DNA of 16,382 nt from JANRKH01 sp033763595 (GTDB lineage Bacteria; Pseudomonadota; Alphaproteobacteria; Rickettsiales; Rickettsiaceae). Position numbers and translations under genes: made by a program. Of this stretch, positions 1 to 7,923 are shown piece by piece. Below the pieces are notes generated by a model. It was not told the origin of the DNA and searched no databases. It saw nothing but the letters and a program-made list of their open reading frames with translations. Positions within the stretch are counted from its first letter, which is position 1. Each line of letters begins with the position of its first letter. The stretch lies in assembly GCA_033763595.1 (NCBI GenBank), contig JANRKH010000028.1, forward strand, positions 1-16,382, given 5' to 3'.

Positions 1-2735
1 GATTCAGACATTCCTGAGTTTTGAGACACTATGTTCTGAGAGACTGAGTTTTGATTAAAATCTCTCAATAAGCTTATAGATTCTGATTTACTATATTTAC
101 TATGGTATATATCATTAAGCAGAGGATTATCGAACTTGATAGTATCTACTAAGAGAGTGGTAGTAGGACGAACATTAATAGGATTATTGTCGACCATTAA
201 GACTTCCGCATCAGGCAATTGATCATCATTATCATTTGATCTATGAACGTTTAATCTTCTAGATACTATTTCCAATCTCAAGTGAGTTTCATCAACATAA
301 GCTTTTTTATATATAAGCGAGCAAGGATACAAAATCATATTTACAAAGTTAAATCCAGGTAAAGCTTCTGGTATTCCAGGATGCCACTTATCAAAAGCGC
401 TAATGCACAAAGATTTAGAAAAGCAGGCAAGAAGCGCAGCCGACGATGCCCCAGCTAAAGATGATGCAATAGCGACTATGTTGACATTTGATTCTCCTCC
501 GGTACTTTTAATGGGAGCAAGAGTAGGAGAAGCAGCAACTAAACCGGTAAAATCAGCTTTTGTAATATCGGAGTTTTGGTTTTGTAATATAATAGTTTGT
601 CCGTCTGGGAGAAAAATAGTTACTTCATTAGTTATGCGATTATATTTTGTCGATAAATCAGCGAAACTATAACTAAAGTCACTTAAATCTATCAAATCAA
701 TTTCGCCGTTCAAATTAAAGTCAGTAATGATTATGGAATTAGAATTAGTGTTTTGATAGATAGAAAATAAATCATTTCCTCCGTACCCAGTTACAAGCAC
801 ATTATTTAGAGTTTTAATAAAAAAATGATCATTTAGTGAAGTGCCAACGCATGTTGCTTGTCCTGAATTACAAGTAATTACAAAATATTGACTAGGCGCA
901 ACAGTAGGACCAGCTGTAGGGACAAGAGTAGGAAGAGAAGAGGGGCTTGTACTAGGCGGAGGAGTTGGCATCAAAGCTGGACTTGCTGTAGGACTCAGAG
1001 TTGGAGTAAAAGACGGACTTGTTGTTGGGTTATGAGTTGGAACTAAAGTTGGATATGCTGTAGGGCTTGTAGTCGGAGCTAAAACCGGAGCCACGGTTGG
1101 ACCTGAAGAGGGGTTTGTAGTCGGGCTATGAGTTGGAACTAAAGTTGGACTTGTTGTAGGACCAAGAGTAGGACCAGAAGAAGGACTTATACTAGGCGCA
1201 AGAGTTGAATTGATTGTAGAGCCTCCATATATCACATAAGCTCTTCCAACATAAGAGCCAGAAGGATACCCCCTAGCGCCAATAATCATATCGCTATATC
1301 CGTCCTTATTTATATCACCTGCGCTACTGACAGAAAGAGCTATTTGGTCGTTAGTGTTAATCCCATCAACAGTAAATCCTTGAGATGAAGTAATACTTGC
1401 TAGATTAATATTGTTAAGACTAGCCCCTCCATATATCACGTAAGCTCTTCCGGTATATGAGCCAGAAGGATATCCCCAAGCACCAATAATCATATCGCTA
1501 TATCCGTCCTTATTTATATCACCTGCACTGCCGACGGAAGCGCCTGTATAGTCATAATTGTTAATACCCTGAACCCAAAACCCCTGAGATAAAGTAAGAG
1601 CACCGAGATTAATATTTGTAAGACTAGCATTTCCATATATCACATAAGCTCTTCCAGTAGCTAAGTCAGAAGGATATCCCCAAGCGCCAATAATCATATC
1701 GCTATATCCGTCTTTATTTACGTCACCTGCGCTACTTACACAATAGCCTGTCCCATCTTTATTGTTAATTCCGTCAACCGTAAACCCCTGAGATGAAGTA
1801 AGACTTGCAAGATTAATACTTGAAAGAGATGGACCTCCATATATCACGTAAGCTCTTCCGGTCGAAGAGCCAGAGGGATATGACGCAGCGGCAATGATCA
1901 TGTCGGCATATCCATCTTTATTTACATCACCTGCGCTACTCACAGACGATCCTGTACCATCATTATTGTTAATTCCGTCAACCGTAAACCCCTGAGATGA
2001 AGTAAGACTTGCAAGATTAATACTAGAAAGAGATGGACCTCCATATATCACGTAAGCTCTTCCAGTCGAAGAGCCAGAGGGATATGCCACAGCACCAATA
2101 ATCATATCGCTATATCCGTCCTTATTTACATCACCTGCACTGCTGACGGAAACGCCTGTATGGTCATTAGTGTTAATGCCATCAACCGTAAAACCTTGAG
2201 ATGATGTAAGGCTTGCTAGATTAATATTTGATAGGCTTGAGCCCCCATATATCACATAAGCTCTTCCAATATGAGAGCCAGAAGGATATGAATGAGCGCC
2301 AATAATCATATCGACATAACCGTCATTGTTTATATCACCTGCGCTACTTACAGAAACACCTGTATTGTCATTAGTGTTAATGCCATCAACCGTAAAGCCT
2401 TGAGACGATGTAAGGCTTCCAAGGTTAATATTGGAAAGAGCTGATCCTCCATATACCACATAAGCTCTTCCGGTATATGAGCCAGAAGGATACCCTTGAG
2501 CACCAATTATCATATCCGAATAACCATCCCCATTGACATCACCTGCGCTTCTTACAGCATAGGCTGTCCTATCATTATTGTTAATACCGTTAATCCAAAA
2601 CCCTTGCGATGAGGTAAGGCTTGCAAGATTAATATTTGACAAAGGTTTAAAGTCCTGATCTTTGAATTTTTGATGAGTGTTAGCACTAGACTGGGCCAGT
2701 CCAAGAAGTGGTATTAGATTAAGATTTATTTTCAT
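1..2735 (-). CDS. Large FG-GAP repeat surface protein with PT-rich stalk and RTX-like segment (3' end outside window)
   Basis: An open frame of 911 codons runs from ATG at 2735 down to the window edge without a stop, so the C-terminus is missing. Residues 1 to about 18 (MKINLNLIPLLGLAQSSA) look like a short signal peptide. Residues about 29-505 are seven 68-residue repeats with the pattern GDVNKDGYSDMIIGA and GRAYVIYGG. These are FG-GAP (integrin alpha/beta-propeller type) blades with DxNxDG calcium-binding loops. Residues about 510-613 form a Pro/Thr/Ser stalk of PTxxPT units. About 613-690 reads GGNDLF then ITDFNLNGEIDLIDLSDF, which resembles RTX/serralysin C-terminal calcium-binding repeats. 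A hydrophobic stretch (about 748-773, VAIASSLAGASSAALLACF) may be a membrane anchor, followed by a polar tail rich in Ser, Asn and Gln. The architecture suggests a secreted or surface adhesin; the exact function is unknown. It has its own promoter and a leader of about 115 nt. Confidence 0.85.
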   Translation of the reverse strand, partial: MKINLNLIPLLGLAQSSANTHQKFKDQDFKPLSNINLASLTSSQGFWINGINNNDRTAYAVRSAGDVNGDGYSDMIIGAQGYPSGSYTGRAYVVYGGSALSNINLGSLTSSQGFTVDGINTNDNTGVSVSSAGDINNDGYVDMIIGAHSYPSGSHIGRAYVIYGGSSLSNINLASLTSSQGFTVDGINTNDHTGVSVSSAGDVNKDGYSDMIIGAVAYPSGSSTGRAYVIYGGPSLSSINLASLTSSQGFTVDGINNNDGTGSSVSSAGDVNKDGYADMIIAAASYPSGSSTGRAYVIYGGPSLSSINLASLTSSQGFTVDGINNKDGTGYCVSSAGDVNKDGYSDMIIGAWGYPSDLATGRAYVIYGNASLTNINLGALTLSQGFWVQGINNYDYTGASVGSAGDINKDGYSDMIIGAWGYPSGSYTGRAYVIYGGASLNNINLASITSSQGFTVDGINTNDQIALSVSSAGDINKDGYSDMIIGARGYPSGSYVGRAYVIYGGSTINSTLAPSISPSSGPTLGPTTSPTLVPTHSPTTNPSSGPTVAPVLAPTTSPTAYPTLVPTHNPTTSPSFTPTLSPTASPALMPTPPPSTSPSSLPTLVPTAGPTVAPSQYFVITCNSGQATCVGTSLNDHFFIKTLNNVLVTGYGGNDLFSIYQNTNSNSIIITDFNLNGEIDLIDLSDFSYSFADLSTKYNRITNEVTIFLPDGQTIILQNQNSDITKADFTGLVAASPTLAPIKSTGGESNVNIVAIASSLAGASSAALLACFSKSLCISAFDKWHPGIPEALPGFNFVNMILYPCSLIYKKAYVDETHLRLEIVSRRLNVHRSNDNDDQLPDAEVLMVDNNPINVRPTTTLLVDTIKFDNPLLNDIYHSKYSKSESISLLRDFNQNSVSQNIVSQNSGMSE
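897..1205 (-). repeat. Degenerate PT-rich coding repeat (stalk)
   Basis: On the minus strand this segment encodes about 100 residues dominated by Pro, Thr, Ser, Ala and Val, in units such as PTTSPT, PTLVPT and PTHSPT. It joins the FG-GAP propeller to the RTX-like segment. Such linkers are extended and often variable in copy number; here the DNA units are diverged, so recent expansion is not obvious. Confidence 0.8.
1222..2649 (-). repeat. Seven tandem 204-bp FG-GAP coding repeats
   Basis: The YVIYGG-encoding landmark falls at 1222, 1426, 1630, 1834, 2038, 2242 and 2446, an exact 204-bp spacing with no insertion or deletion. Units encode 68 residues each. The units centred on 1834 and 2038 are closest to each other (both encode GGPSLSSINLASL), which suggests recent duplication or gene conversion. 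Seven blades match the usual number in an integrin-type propeller. Confidence 0.9.
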
Positions 2736-2857
2736 ATTTTTCTCGAGTAAAAATTTTGGTTTTTTCAATTGACGACAATTGACGACATGATCGACTACAT
2801 GAATTAAACCTAATGCGCTATATATAGCTAACAAGGAACAATATAATTCACAGTTGA

Positions 2858-2886
2858 ATAGTAACAATAGCGTTAACAGCTGTCAA
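2858..2886 (-). promoter_or_regulatory. Sigma70-type promoter for the FG-GAP gene
   Basis: On the minus strand there is a perfect TTGACA (2886-2881), a 17-nt spacer and TACTAT (2863-2858, four of six consensus bases). Predicted transcription starts near 2851, leaving a leader of about 115 nt before ATG 2735. The leader contains a perfect 12-bp palindrome GCTATATATAGC (2817-2828) and a direct repeat CAATTGACGA (plus strand, 2766-2775 and 2776-2785). Confidence 0.6.
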
Positions 2887-3019
2887 TAAGTTTTTTAGCA
2901 TGATTTTGCCGAAAAAGTGTTTTTTGTATAGTTCGGGCATAAAGCAACTTCGGTACAAATTGGACTTTTAAAATAATAACGAAAGGGTTTATAGGCATTT
3001 TCGTTCAAGAAAAGGTGAG

Positions 3020-3214
3020 TGTATGTTATATCAAATCCCATTTTGAAATAGACTTCCCGGCAAAATCTTGACTTAAGTGGTAATTTTTTTGTCAAAAACC
3101 GCTTTTCGCTAATAAAGCAATAACTAAGAATATTGTACTTATGTTCAGGCAGCGAAAGCGACTTGATGTCTAAAAATTCCTGAGCTCCAGTTATATGTTG
3201 TGCGGGGAGGTCTA
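3020..3214 (-). repeat. Diverged intergenic repeat, copy 1
   Basis: Read on the minus strand from 3214, it begins with TAGACCTCCCCGCA, a GC-rich 14-mer that also starts at 16064 on the same strand. From that anchor the two copies align without gaps for about 60 nt with roughly 46 identical positions, then more loosely with small indels for about 130 nt more. Another match occurs near 3045-3055 (GGGAAGTCTATTT here, GGAAGGACTATTT in the other copy). The frame open here is closed in copy 2, so the conserved thing is probably DNA or RNA, not protein. Confidence 0.6.
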
Positions 3215-3341
3215 TTATATTCATTCAGATCGCAAACTACAATCGTAATGCACCGTTTGATTTGAGAATTGATATGAATCTTCACAAAAAAACTAATTTT
3301 TTATCATACTTTATTAATTTATTTTTTTTTGATAAAAATAC

Positions 3342-3369
3342 TTGAAATATTAGTAAATCACACTATTCT
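3342..3369 (+). promoter_or_regulatory. Putative promoter of the ankyrin-repeat gene
   Basis: TTGAAA (3342-3347), 16-nt spacer, TATTCT (3364-3369). The predicted start of transcription is near 3376, which coincides with an upstream in-frame ATG and so favours the downstream ATG at 3403 as translation start. Confidence 0.45.
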
Positions 3370-3402
3370 GTACTTATGATTTTTAATAAGGATAAGGTAA
3401 TC

Positions 3403-4440
3403 ATGTCTAGAGAATTAAGCGAAGACGAAAAAGAAAAAGCTGCAGCGCTGGAATCAGGGCCAAATGAGGATATTGCACAAGAAAATTCTGGTGAAATGCC
3501 AAACACAGTTGGACCTTTATTATCATCAATTTTAACTAGGGATTATGATCAATTCGTTAGTTTGATAGATGCTGGGTTTGATGTTAATGAAAAAAATTCT
3601 AGCGGCATGTCAGCATTAATGTTTGCTTCAGTGCTAGAGGATAATGATTTTATTGATTTATTAATTTATCATGGTGCTGACCTTGAAGTTAAGGATGATA
3701 CTGGAAATACAGCGCTAGGATATGCATGTATGTCTGGGAATCAAAATAATGCCCTTAAGCTCCTATCATTCGGAGCTGACCCAAATGTGAAAAATAACAA
3801 TGGTCTAGATGTTATGATGATATCTTCGATAATAGGTCTTCCAGAAGTTATAAAGCTATTAGTAGATCATGGAGTGTCAGTAAATACAGTAGATTTATAT
3901 GGTAGAACTCCACTAATGTGGGCTTCTTGCAATGGTCATATTAATATAATAGATTTATTAGTGAAAAATGGAGCAGATATAAATTTACAAGATATTATGT
4001 ATCATACGGCTCTAATGTATGCTGTTTATAATGAGCATCCAGAATCAGCTGTGTTACTACTTTGCCACGGTGCAACCCCACATGCACTAGACGCAGATGG
4101 TAAAATTGCAGAAAACTATAGTGCTAGCGATGAAATGCAGAAAATATTTCTTGCATGGTCAGCTATAGAAAGAACTGAGTATCCTGCGATATTATCAAAA
4201 TTAATAAACTCTGAGTTTTCGTCAGATTCTGACATGGCAACATTAGAAGGCTTAAGAGATAAAATTGGGGAAAGTTTATTTACTATCATTCAACAACAAA
4301 TTAAAGAAAAAGGAGTTACCATGGAAACAGAAGAAGATTTTAATACACAACCAACAGAGCACACAGCCGAAGAGCATCCACATTTCGAAGAGAACTTGGA
4401 GCATCTGGGAGATGTGTCTAGCGTCGAGGATCAATTTTAG
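3403..4440 (+). CDS. Ankyrin-repeat protein, possible host-directed effector
   Basis: A 345-residue protein with about six ankyrin repeats between residues 36 and 232. The helices and loops are clear in GRTPLMWASCNGHINIIDLL, followed by VKNGADINLQD, and in GNTALGYACMSGNQNNALKL, followed by LSFGADPNVKN. The N-terminus (SEDEKEKAAALESGPNEDIA) and C-terminus (TEHTAEEHPHFEENLEH) are acidic and probably disordered. There is no signal peptide or membrane segment, so it acts in the cytoplasm or is exported by a signal-independent (for example type IV) route. I chose ATG 3403 because AAGG sits five bases upstream; an ATG at 3376 would add nine residues but overlaps the predicted transcription start. 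Ankyrin proteins of Rickettsiales often target host proteins, but nothing in the sequence identifies a partner. It stands alone and converges on the thiolase operon. Confidence 0.85.
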   Translation: MSRELSEDEKEKAAALESGPNEDIAQENSGEMPNTVGPLLSSILTRDYDQFVSLIDAGFDVNEKNSSGMSALMFASVLEDNDFIDLLIYHGADLEVKDDTGNTALGYACMSGNQNNALKLLSFGADPNVKNNNGLDVMMISSIIGLPEVIKLLVDHGVSVNTVDLYGRTPLMWASCNGHINIIDLLVKNGADINLQDIMYHTALMYAVYNEHPESAVLLLCHGATPHALDADGKIAENYSASDEMQKIFLAWSAIERTEYPAILSKLINSEFSSDSDMATLEGLRDKIGESLFTIIQQQIKEKGVTMETEEDFNTQPTEHTAEEHPHFEENLEHLGDVSSVEDQF

Positions 4441-4483
4441 TAAATCAACTATTATATCCAGGGTGCAACTCTGCGAATAAATT

Positions 4484-4524
4484 TAATGCCAAATCCCAAG
4501 AATTTAATTTGGGATTTGGTGTTA
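4484..4524. terminator. Bidirectional hairpin terminator between converging genes
   Basis: A perfect 10-bp stem CCAAATCCCA (4489-4498) / TGGGATTTGG (4510-4519) with an 11-nt AT-rich loop; it can be extended outward by a few weaker pairs to 4484/4524. It lies 44 bp after the ankyrin gene stop and 10 bp from the thiolase stop. There is no long U-tract on either side. Its arms closely resemble the arms of the palindromic element at 7924-8038. Confidence 0.65.
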
Positions 4525-4533
4525 TGTAAAGAC

Positions 4534-5709
4534 TTATATTCTCTCAAAATATGCTGCTATTCCCATTCCACCACCGATACATAGGGTTGCTACTCCATTT
4601 TTAGCCTTAAGTCTCTGCATATTATGTAAAAGCGTTGTTGTAATTCTTGCACCGCTTGCTCCTATAGGATGGCCTATTGCTATGGATCCTCCTGAAATAT
4701 TTACCTTACTTACATCCCATCCTATTAATTTATTTACGGCGATACTTTGAGCGGCAAATGCCTCATTAGATTCTATTAATTCTAACGCATCTACATTAGT
4801 ATTGATTTTGCGTAATAATTTTTTAGTTGCTTCACTTGGACCTATGCCCATGATAGCTGGATCGACTCCCGCACTTGCATGTGCTACCATTTTAGCAATA
4901 GGTTTTAAGTTATACTTTTTAAGCGCTGCTTCAGATGCAAGTATAAGAATAGCTGACCCGTCGTTTATTCCTGATGCGTTTCCTGCTGTTACTGTACCGT
5001 CTTTTTTAAAAGCCGGTTTTAGTTTGGATAGTGATTCAATGGATGAGTCATGCCTTATAAATTCATCCTCTGCAAATTCTATTTGTTCTTTTTTTTTCGT
5101 AATCGGTACTTTAACTATTTCTGACTTAAAATAGCCATTTTTTTGGGCTTTACTTGCTTTTTGCTGCGAAATAAGCGCAAATTCATCCTGTTCTTCTCTG
5201 GTGATTTGATATTTTTCTGCAATATTCTCTGCTGTGATACCCATTGAATAGTTACCAAAAGCATCGACAAGTCCGTCAAACATCATAAAATCAGTAAAAG
5301 ATATATCACCCATTTTTGCGCCTTTCCTTAAAACTGCGCCATGAGGGGTAGATGACATAGACTCGTGACCTCCTGCAATTATAAGATCCGCATCTCCAAG
5401 CGTGATTGAGTCAAAACCAAGAGCGATCGCTTTAAGACCAGATCCACATACTTTGTTAATAGTAAAGGCAGGTGTTTTAATATCAATGCCTGATAAGATT
5501 GATGCCTGTCTTGCAGGGTTTTGACCTTGGCCAGCTGATAAAACTTGTCCCATAATAATTTCATCGATGGCATTTGTAGGAATTTTATGAAGGTCAAGTA
5601 AATGCTTTAATAGAATTACTGTCAGCTCATGAGCTTTAAAATCTTGCAGAGAACCGAGAAAACTTCCAACTGCTGTTCTTTTAGCGTCTACAATATATAC
5701 TGGTTTCAT
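4534..5709 (-). CDS. Acetyl-CoA acetyltransferase (thiolase)
   Basis: This 391-residue protein has the full set of type II thiolase signatures. NKVCGSGLKA carries the acyl-accepting Cys88, followed by GGHESMSSTPH (about 113-123), NASGINDGSA (about 244-253), NEAFAAQ (315-321), GGSIAIGHPIGASGAR with His347, and CIGGGMG with Cys377. It condenses two acetyl-CoA to acetoacetyl-CoA or runs in reverse. Length is typical for PhaA/AtoB-type enzymes. It starts two bases after the fumC stop, and its Shine-Dalgarno AAAGGAG lies inside the last fumC codons, so the two are translationally close and co-transcribed. No phaB or phaC is nearby, so a role in polyhydroxybutyrate is not supported by context. A role in acetyl-CoA balance or fatty acid use is equally possible. 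Confidence 0.92.
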   Translation of the reverse strand: MKPVYIVDAKRTAVGSFLGSLQDFKAHELTVILLKHLLDLHKIPTNAIDEIIMGQVLSAGQGQNPARQASILSGIDIKTPAFTINKVCGSGLKAIALGFDSITLGDADLIIAGGHESMSSTPHGAVLRKGAKMGDISFTDFMMFDGLVDAFGNYSMGITAENIAEKYQITREEQDEFALISQQKASKAQKNGYFKSEIVKVPITKKKEQIEFAEDEFIRHDSSIESLSKLKPAFKKDGTVTAGNASGINDGSAILILASEAALKKYNLKPIAKMVAHASAGVDPAIMGIGPSEATKKLLRKINTNVDALELIESNEAFAAQSIAVNKLIGWDVSKVNISGGSIAIGHPIGASGARITTTLLHNMQRLKAKNGVATLCIGGGMGIAAYFERI

Positions 5710-5711
5710 AT

Positions 5712-7103
5712 TTACTCCTTTGGGTGAATCATATTTTCAGGTTTGACTATTGAGTCAAATTCGCTTGAGGTAAGTATACCAAGTTCAATAGCTGCTTGTT
5801 TCAAGGTCTTATTTTCAAGATGAGCTTTTTTTGCTATTTTTGCTGCAGCATCGTAGCCTATATGGCTATTAAGACATGTAACAAGCATTAAAGAGTCCTC
5901 TTTATATTTATTGATTTTAGTTATGTTCGGCTGTATGCCTTTGATGCAATGCTCAGCGAAACTATCACATCCATCTGATATTATGTCTATTGATTGAAGG
6001 ATAGAATATATTATTACTGGCTTAAAGACATTAAGCTGAAAATGCCCATTTGCACCTGCAATCGTAATAGTTGTGTGGTTGCCCATAACTCTTGCGCATA
6101 CCATAGTTAAAGCCTCACACTGAGTAGGGTTAACTTTGCCCGGCATAATAGAAGAGCCTGGTTCATTTTCAGGGAGTATAAGTTCTCCTATTCCGCATCT
6201 TGGACCTGATCCAAGCATTCTTATATCATTTGCAATTTTCATGAGGCTGACAGCAAGTACATTCAAAGCTCCAGAGAATTCTACCATTGCATCATTTGTT
6301 GCAAGTGCTTCAAATTTATTTGGAGACGCTTTGAATGCAAGACCGGTCTCGTCAGACAGTGCTTTGGCAAATTTTACATCGAAGTTTTTTCTTGAATTAA
6401 TGCCAGTGCCAACCGCTGTTCCTCCTTGAGCAAGTAATAATAATCTTTTTGTTGCGTCGTTGACTCTATCTATGCCAAATTCAAGTTGCATGGAATATGC
6501 AGAAAATTCCTGCCCTAATGTCATAGGCGTTGCATCTTGTAGATGAGTTCGGCCAATTTTAATTATCCGTTCCCACTCTGAAACTTTTGCATCTATGTAG
6601 GATTTAAGATTTTTTAGCGCTGGTAGAAGTTTAGATTTAATGGATAAGCATGTTGCTATATGCATGGCAGTTGGAAAAGAATCATTAGAAGACTGCCCCA
6701 TGTTAACGTGGTCATTTGGGTGAACTGGCTTCTTTGATCCCTTTTGCCCCCCCATTCTCTCTATTGCTATATTTGAAATTACCTCATTCACATTCATGTG
6801 AGTTTGGGTGCCTGATCCAGTTTGCCAAACTGAGAGCGGGAAATTATCTTTATATTTACCCAGAATCAGTTCATTTGCTGCCTGAATTATATTATCTGCA
6901 ATATTTTCATCAAGCAGGCCTGACGCTTTATTGACCTTAGCTGCGCATTTTTTTTGGAGCGCCAAGGCTTTTATGAGTTCATGAGGCATTTTTTCAGATC
7001 CGATCTTGAAATTTTCTAGTGATCTTTGAGTTTGGGCCCCGTAGTAATATTTATCATCAACTTCAATTTCGCCAAATGAATCATATTCTTTTCTTGTAGA
7101 CAT
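5712..7103 (-). CDS. fumC: Class II fumarate hydratase
   Basis: A 463-residue, iron-independent fumarase of the TCA cycle (fumarate to malate). Visible family motifs are SVWQTGSGTQTHMNVNEV (about 91-108), HPNDHVNMGQSSNDSFPT (128-145), GRTHLQDATP with catalytic His187 (184-193), and the superfamily signature GSSIMPGKVNPTQCE (316-330) with the mobile-loop serine. Length matches FumC, and GSGTQTHMN with TAVGTGIN favours fumarase over aspartase or argininosuccinate lyase. It is the first gene of a two-gene operon with the thiolase. A promoter is visible at 7165-7192. The SD is weak (GGA about 10 bases upstream of the ATG). Confidence 0.96.
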   Translation of the reverse strand: MSTRKEYDSFGEIEVDDKYYYGAQTQRSLENFKIGSEKMPHELIKALALQKKCAAKVNKASGLLDENIADNIIQAANELILGKYKDNFPLSVWQTGSGTQTHMNVNEVISNIAIERMGGQKGSKKPVHPNDHVNMGQSSNDSFPTAMHIATCLSIKSKLLPALKNLKSYIDAKVSEWERIIKIGRTHLQDATPMTLGQEFSAYSMQLEFGIDRVNDATKRLLLLAQGGTAVGTGINSRKNFDVKFAKALSDETGLAFKASPNKFEALATNDAMVEFSGALNVLAVSLMKIANDIRMLGSGPRCGIGELILPENEPGSSIMPGKVNPTQCEALTMVCARVMGNHTTITIAGANGHFQLNVFKPVIIYSILQSIDIISDGCDSFAEHCIKGIQPNITKINKYKEDSLMLVTCLNSHIGYDAAAKIAKKAHLENKTLKQAAIELGILTSSEFDSIVKPENMIHPKE

Positions 7104-7150
7104 AATTAAATCCGTCCTAAACGTTAAAATGATTGATGATGTTTAATAAC

Positions 7151-7164
7151 AATCTAATTAGATT
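7151..7164. promoter_or_regulatory. 14-bp perfect palindrome at the fumC transcription start, possible operator
   Basis: AATCTAATTAGATT is exactly self-complementary and directly abuts the predicted -10 box, covering the expected start site. A dimeric regulator bound here would block initiation. AT-rich palindromes do arise by chance in such DNA, so this is a candidate only. Confidence 0.3.
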
Positions 7165-7192
7165 AGTATATTCAATAAGAAAATTTTTGCAA
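7165..7192 (-). promoter_or_regulatory. Putative promoter of the fumC-thiolase operon
   Basis: On the minus strand: TTGCAA (7192-7187), 16-nt spacer, TATACT (7170-7165, five of six consensus bases). The transcript would start near 7158, giving a leader of about 55 nt. Confidence 0.5.
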
Positions 7193-7307
7193 AAAAACTC
7201 GCATATTATCTGTTTATTATTTTTTATGTAGTGTTAATGACATGAGGAATTGGTTGATTTTTTTTTCTAGTAGGTTAGTTTAAGGGTTAAATATAATATT
7301 AAAGCGT

Positions 7308-7712
7308 ATGAAACACTTTTTAGTACTTTGGCTCTTTTTGTTTGCTGCAATTATTGTGATCGATTTAATTTGGCTTAGTTTCTCTGTGCCATTATTTTAT
7401 AAACCAAATCTGGGTCATATCATCGAAGGAGAATTTAATTATAAAATCGCTTTGCTCTTTTATTTTATTTACGCTTTTAGCGTATGCTATTTGATTGTAT
7501 TTCCTGGAGTGGTCCTTAAGGCGAGTAGAGTACAAATTTTTGTTAATGGCTTTATCTTTGGTTTCACCGCTTATGCAGCATATGATCTAACTAATCAGGC
7601 TACGATAAAAGATTGGCCTATGATAGTAAGTATTGTTGATATTTTGTGGGGAGCATCCCTTACGGGGATCGTAAGTGTAATTGGTTATATCGTTTTGAAG
7701 GCTTTTAAATAA
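7308..7712 (+). CDS. DUF2177-type small integral membrane protein
   Basis: A 134-residue, very hydrophobic protein with about four transmembrane segments: roughly residues 5-27, 45-68, 76-95 and 105-130. The pattern DLIWLSFSVPLFYKPNLGHI near the N-terminus and AYAAYDLTNQATIKDWP in the third region is what I recognise of the DUF2177 family; its function is unknown. It is monocistronic: divergent from fumC and convergent with rnd. A TATAAT (7292-7297) lies only ten bases before the ATG, which would give an almost leaderless message, but no good -35 goes with it. There is no clear Shine-Dalgarno. Confidence 0.75.
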   Translation: MKHFLVLWLFLFAAIIVIDLIWLSFSVPLFYKPNLGHIIEGEFNYKIALLFYFIYAFSVCYLIVFPGVVLKASRVQIFVNGFIFGFTAYAAYDLTNQATIKDWPMIVSIVDILWGASLTGIVSVIGYIVLKAFK

Positions 7713-7758
7713 ATTTCACCAGACCCTTTCAAACTCTGTTCGCACTCAGTATGTACAC

Positions 7759-7864
7759 TATAGTCTTTTAGGTTGGATTAGATACTAGGCGCGAGGAGAG
7801 AAGCCTATGAGTATTGGGTGAGCGACGAGTCAACAACGTATCTAATCCAACCTAAAAGACTATA
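7759..7864. repeat. Palindromic element A: 27-bp perfect inverted arms around a conserved GC-rich core
   Basis: The left arm 7759-7785 is the exact reverse complement of 7838-7864 (27 bp). The 52-nt centre carries the core shared with element B: TACTAGG-GCGAGGAG-GAAGCCTA (7783-7808) and GGTGAGCGACGAG (7817-7829). Inside the core TAGGC and GCCTA can pair. The core is much richer in G+C than its surroundings. It lies in the convergent spacer after the DUF2177 gene, and no open frame crosses it. The RNA from either strand would form a very stable stem. It resembles a REP-like or mobile palindromic element; I know of no named family it belongs to. Confidence 0.75.
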
Positions 7865-7923
7865 TAGCCTTCAGAGTTGTATTCTCCCGTTACTTTTCTT
7901 TAGAAGAAGAGCTTCGAAAGAGT

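Larger units (their letters stand above)
2736..3402. other. Intergenic region between the FG-GAP gene and the ankyrin gene
   Basis: This divergent spacer contains the leader and promoter of the FG-GAP gene, a diverged repeat copy (about 3020-3214), an inverted repeat TTTTTATCA/TGATAAAAA (3298-3306 and 3330-3338) and the promoter of the ankyrin gene. An open frame of 109 codons (2895-3224, minus) covers the repeat. I do not call it a gene: its upstream half is a repeat whose other copy has stops in the same frame. Confidence 0.6.

Noticed and set aside
403..672. 89-codon open frame on the plus strand
   Set aside because: Antisense to the FG-GAP gene, whose minus-strand frame is open and has clear domain structure.
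2895..3224. 109-codon open frame on the minus strand, as a hypothetical protein
   Set aside because: Its upstream part is the intergenic repeat; the homologous frame in the second copy has stops, there is no recognisable domain, and it ends directly before a strong promoter.
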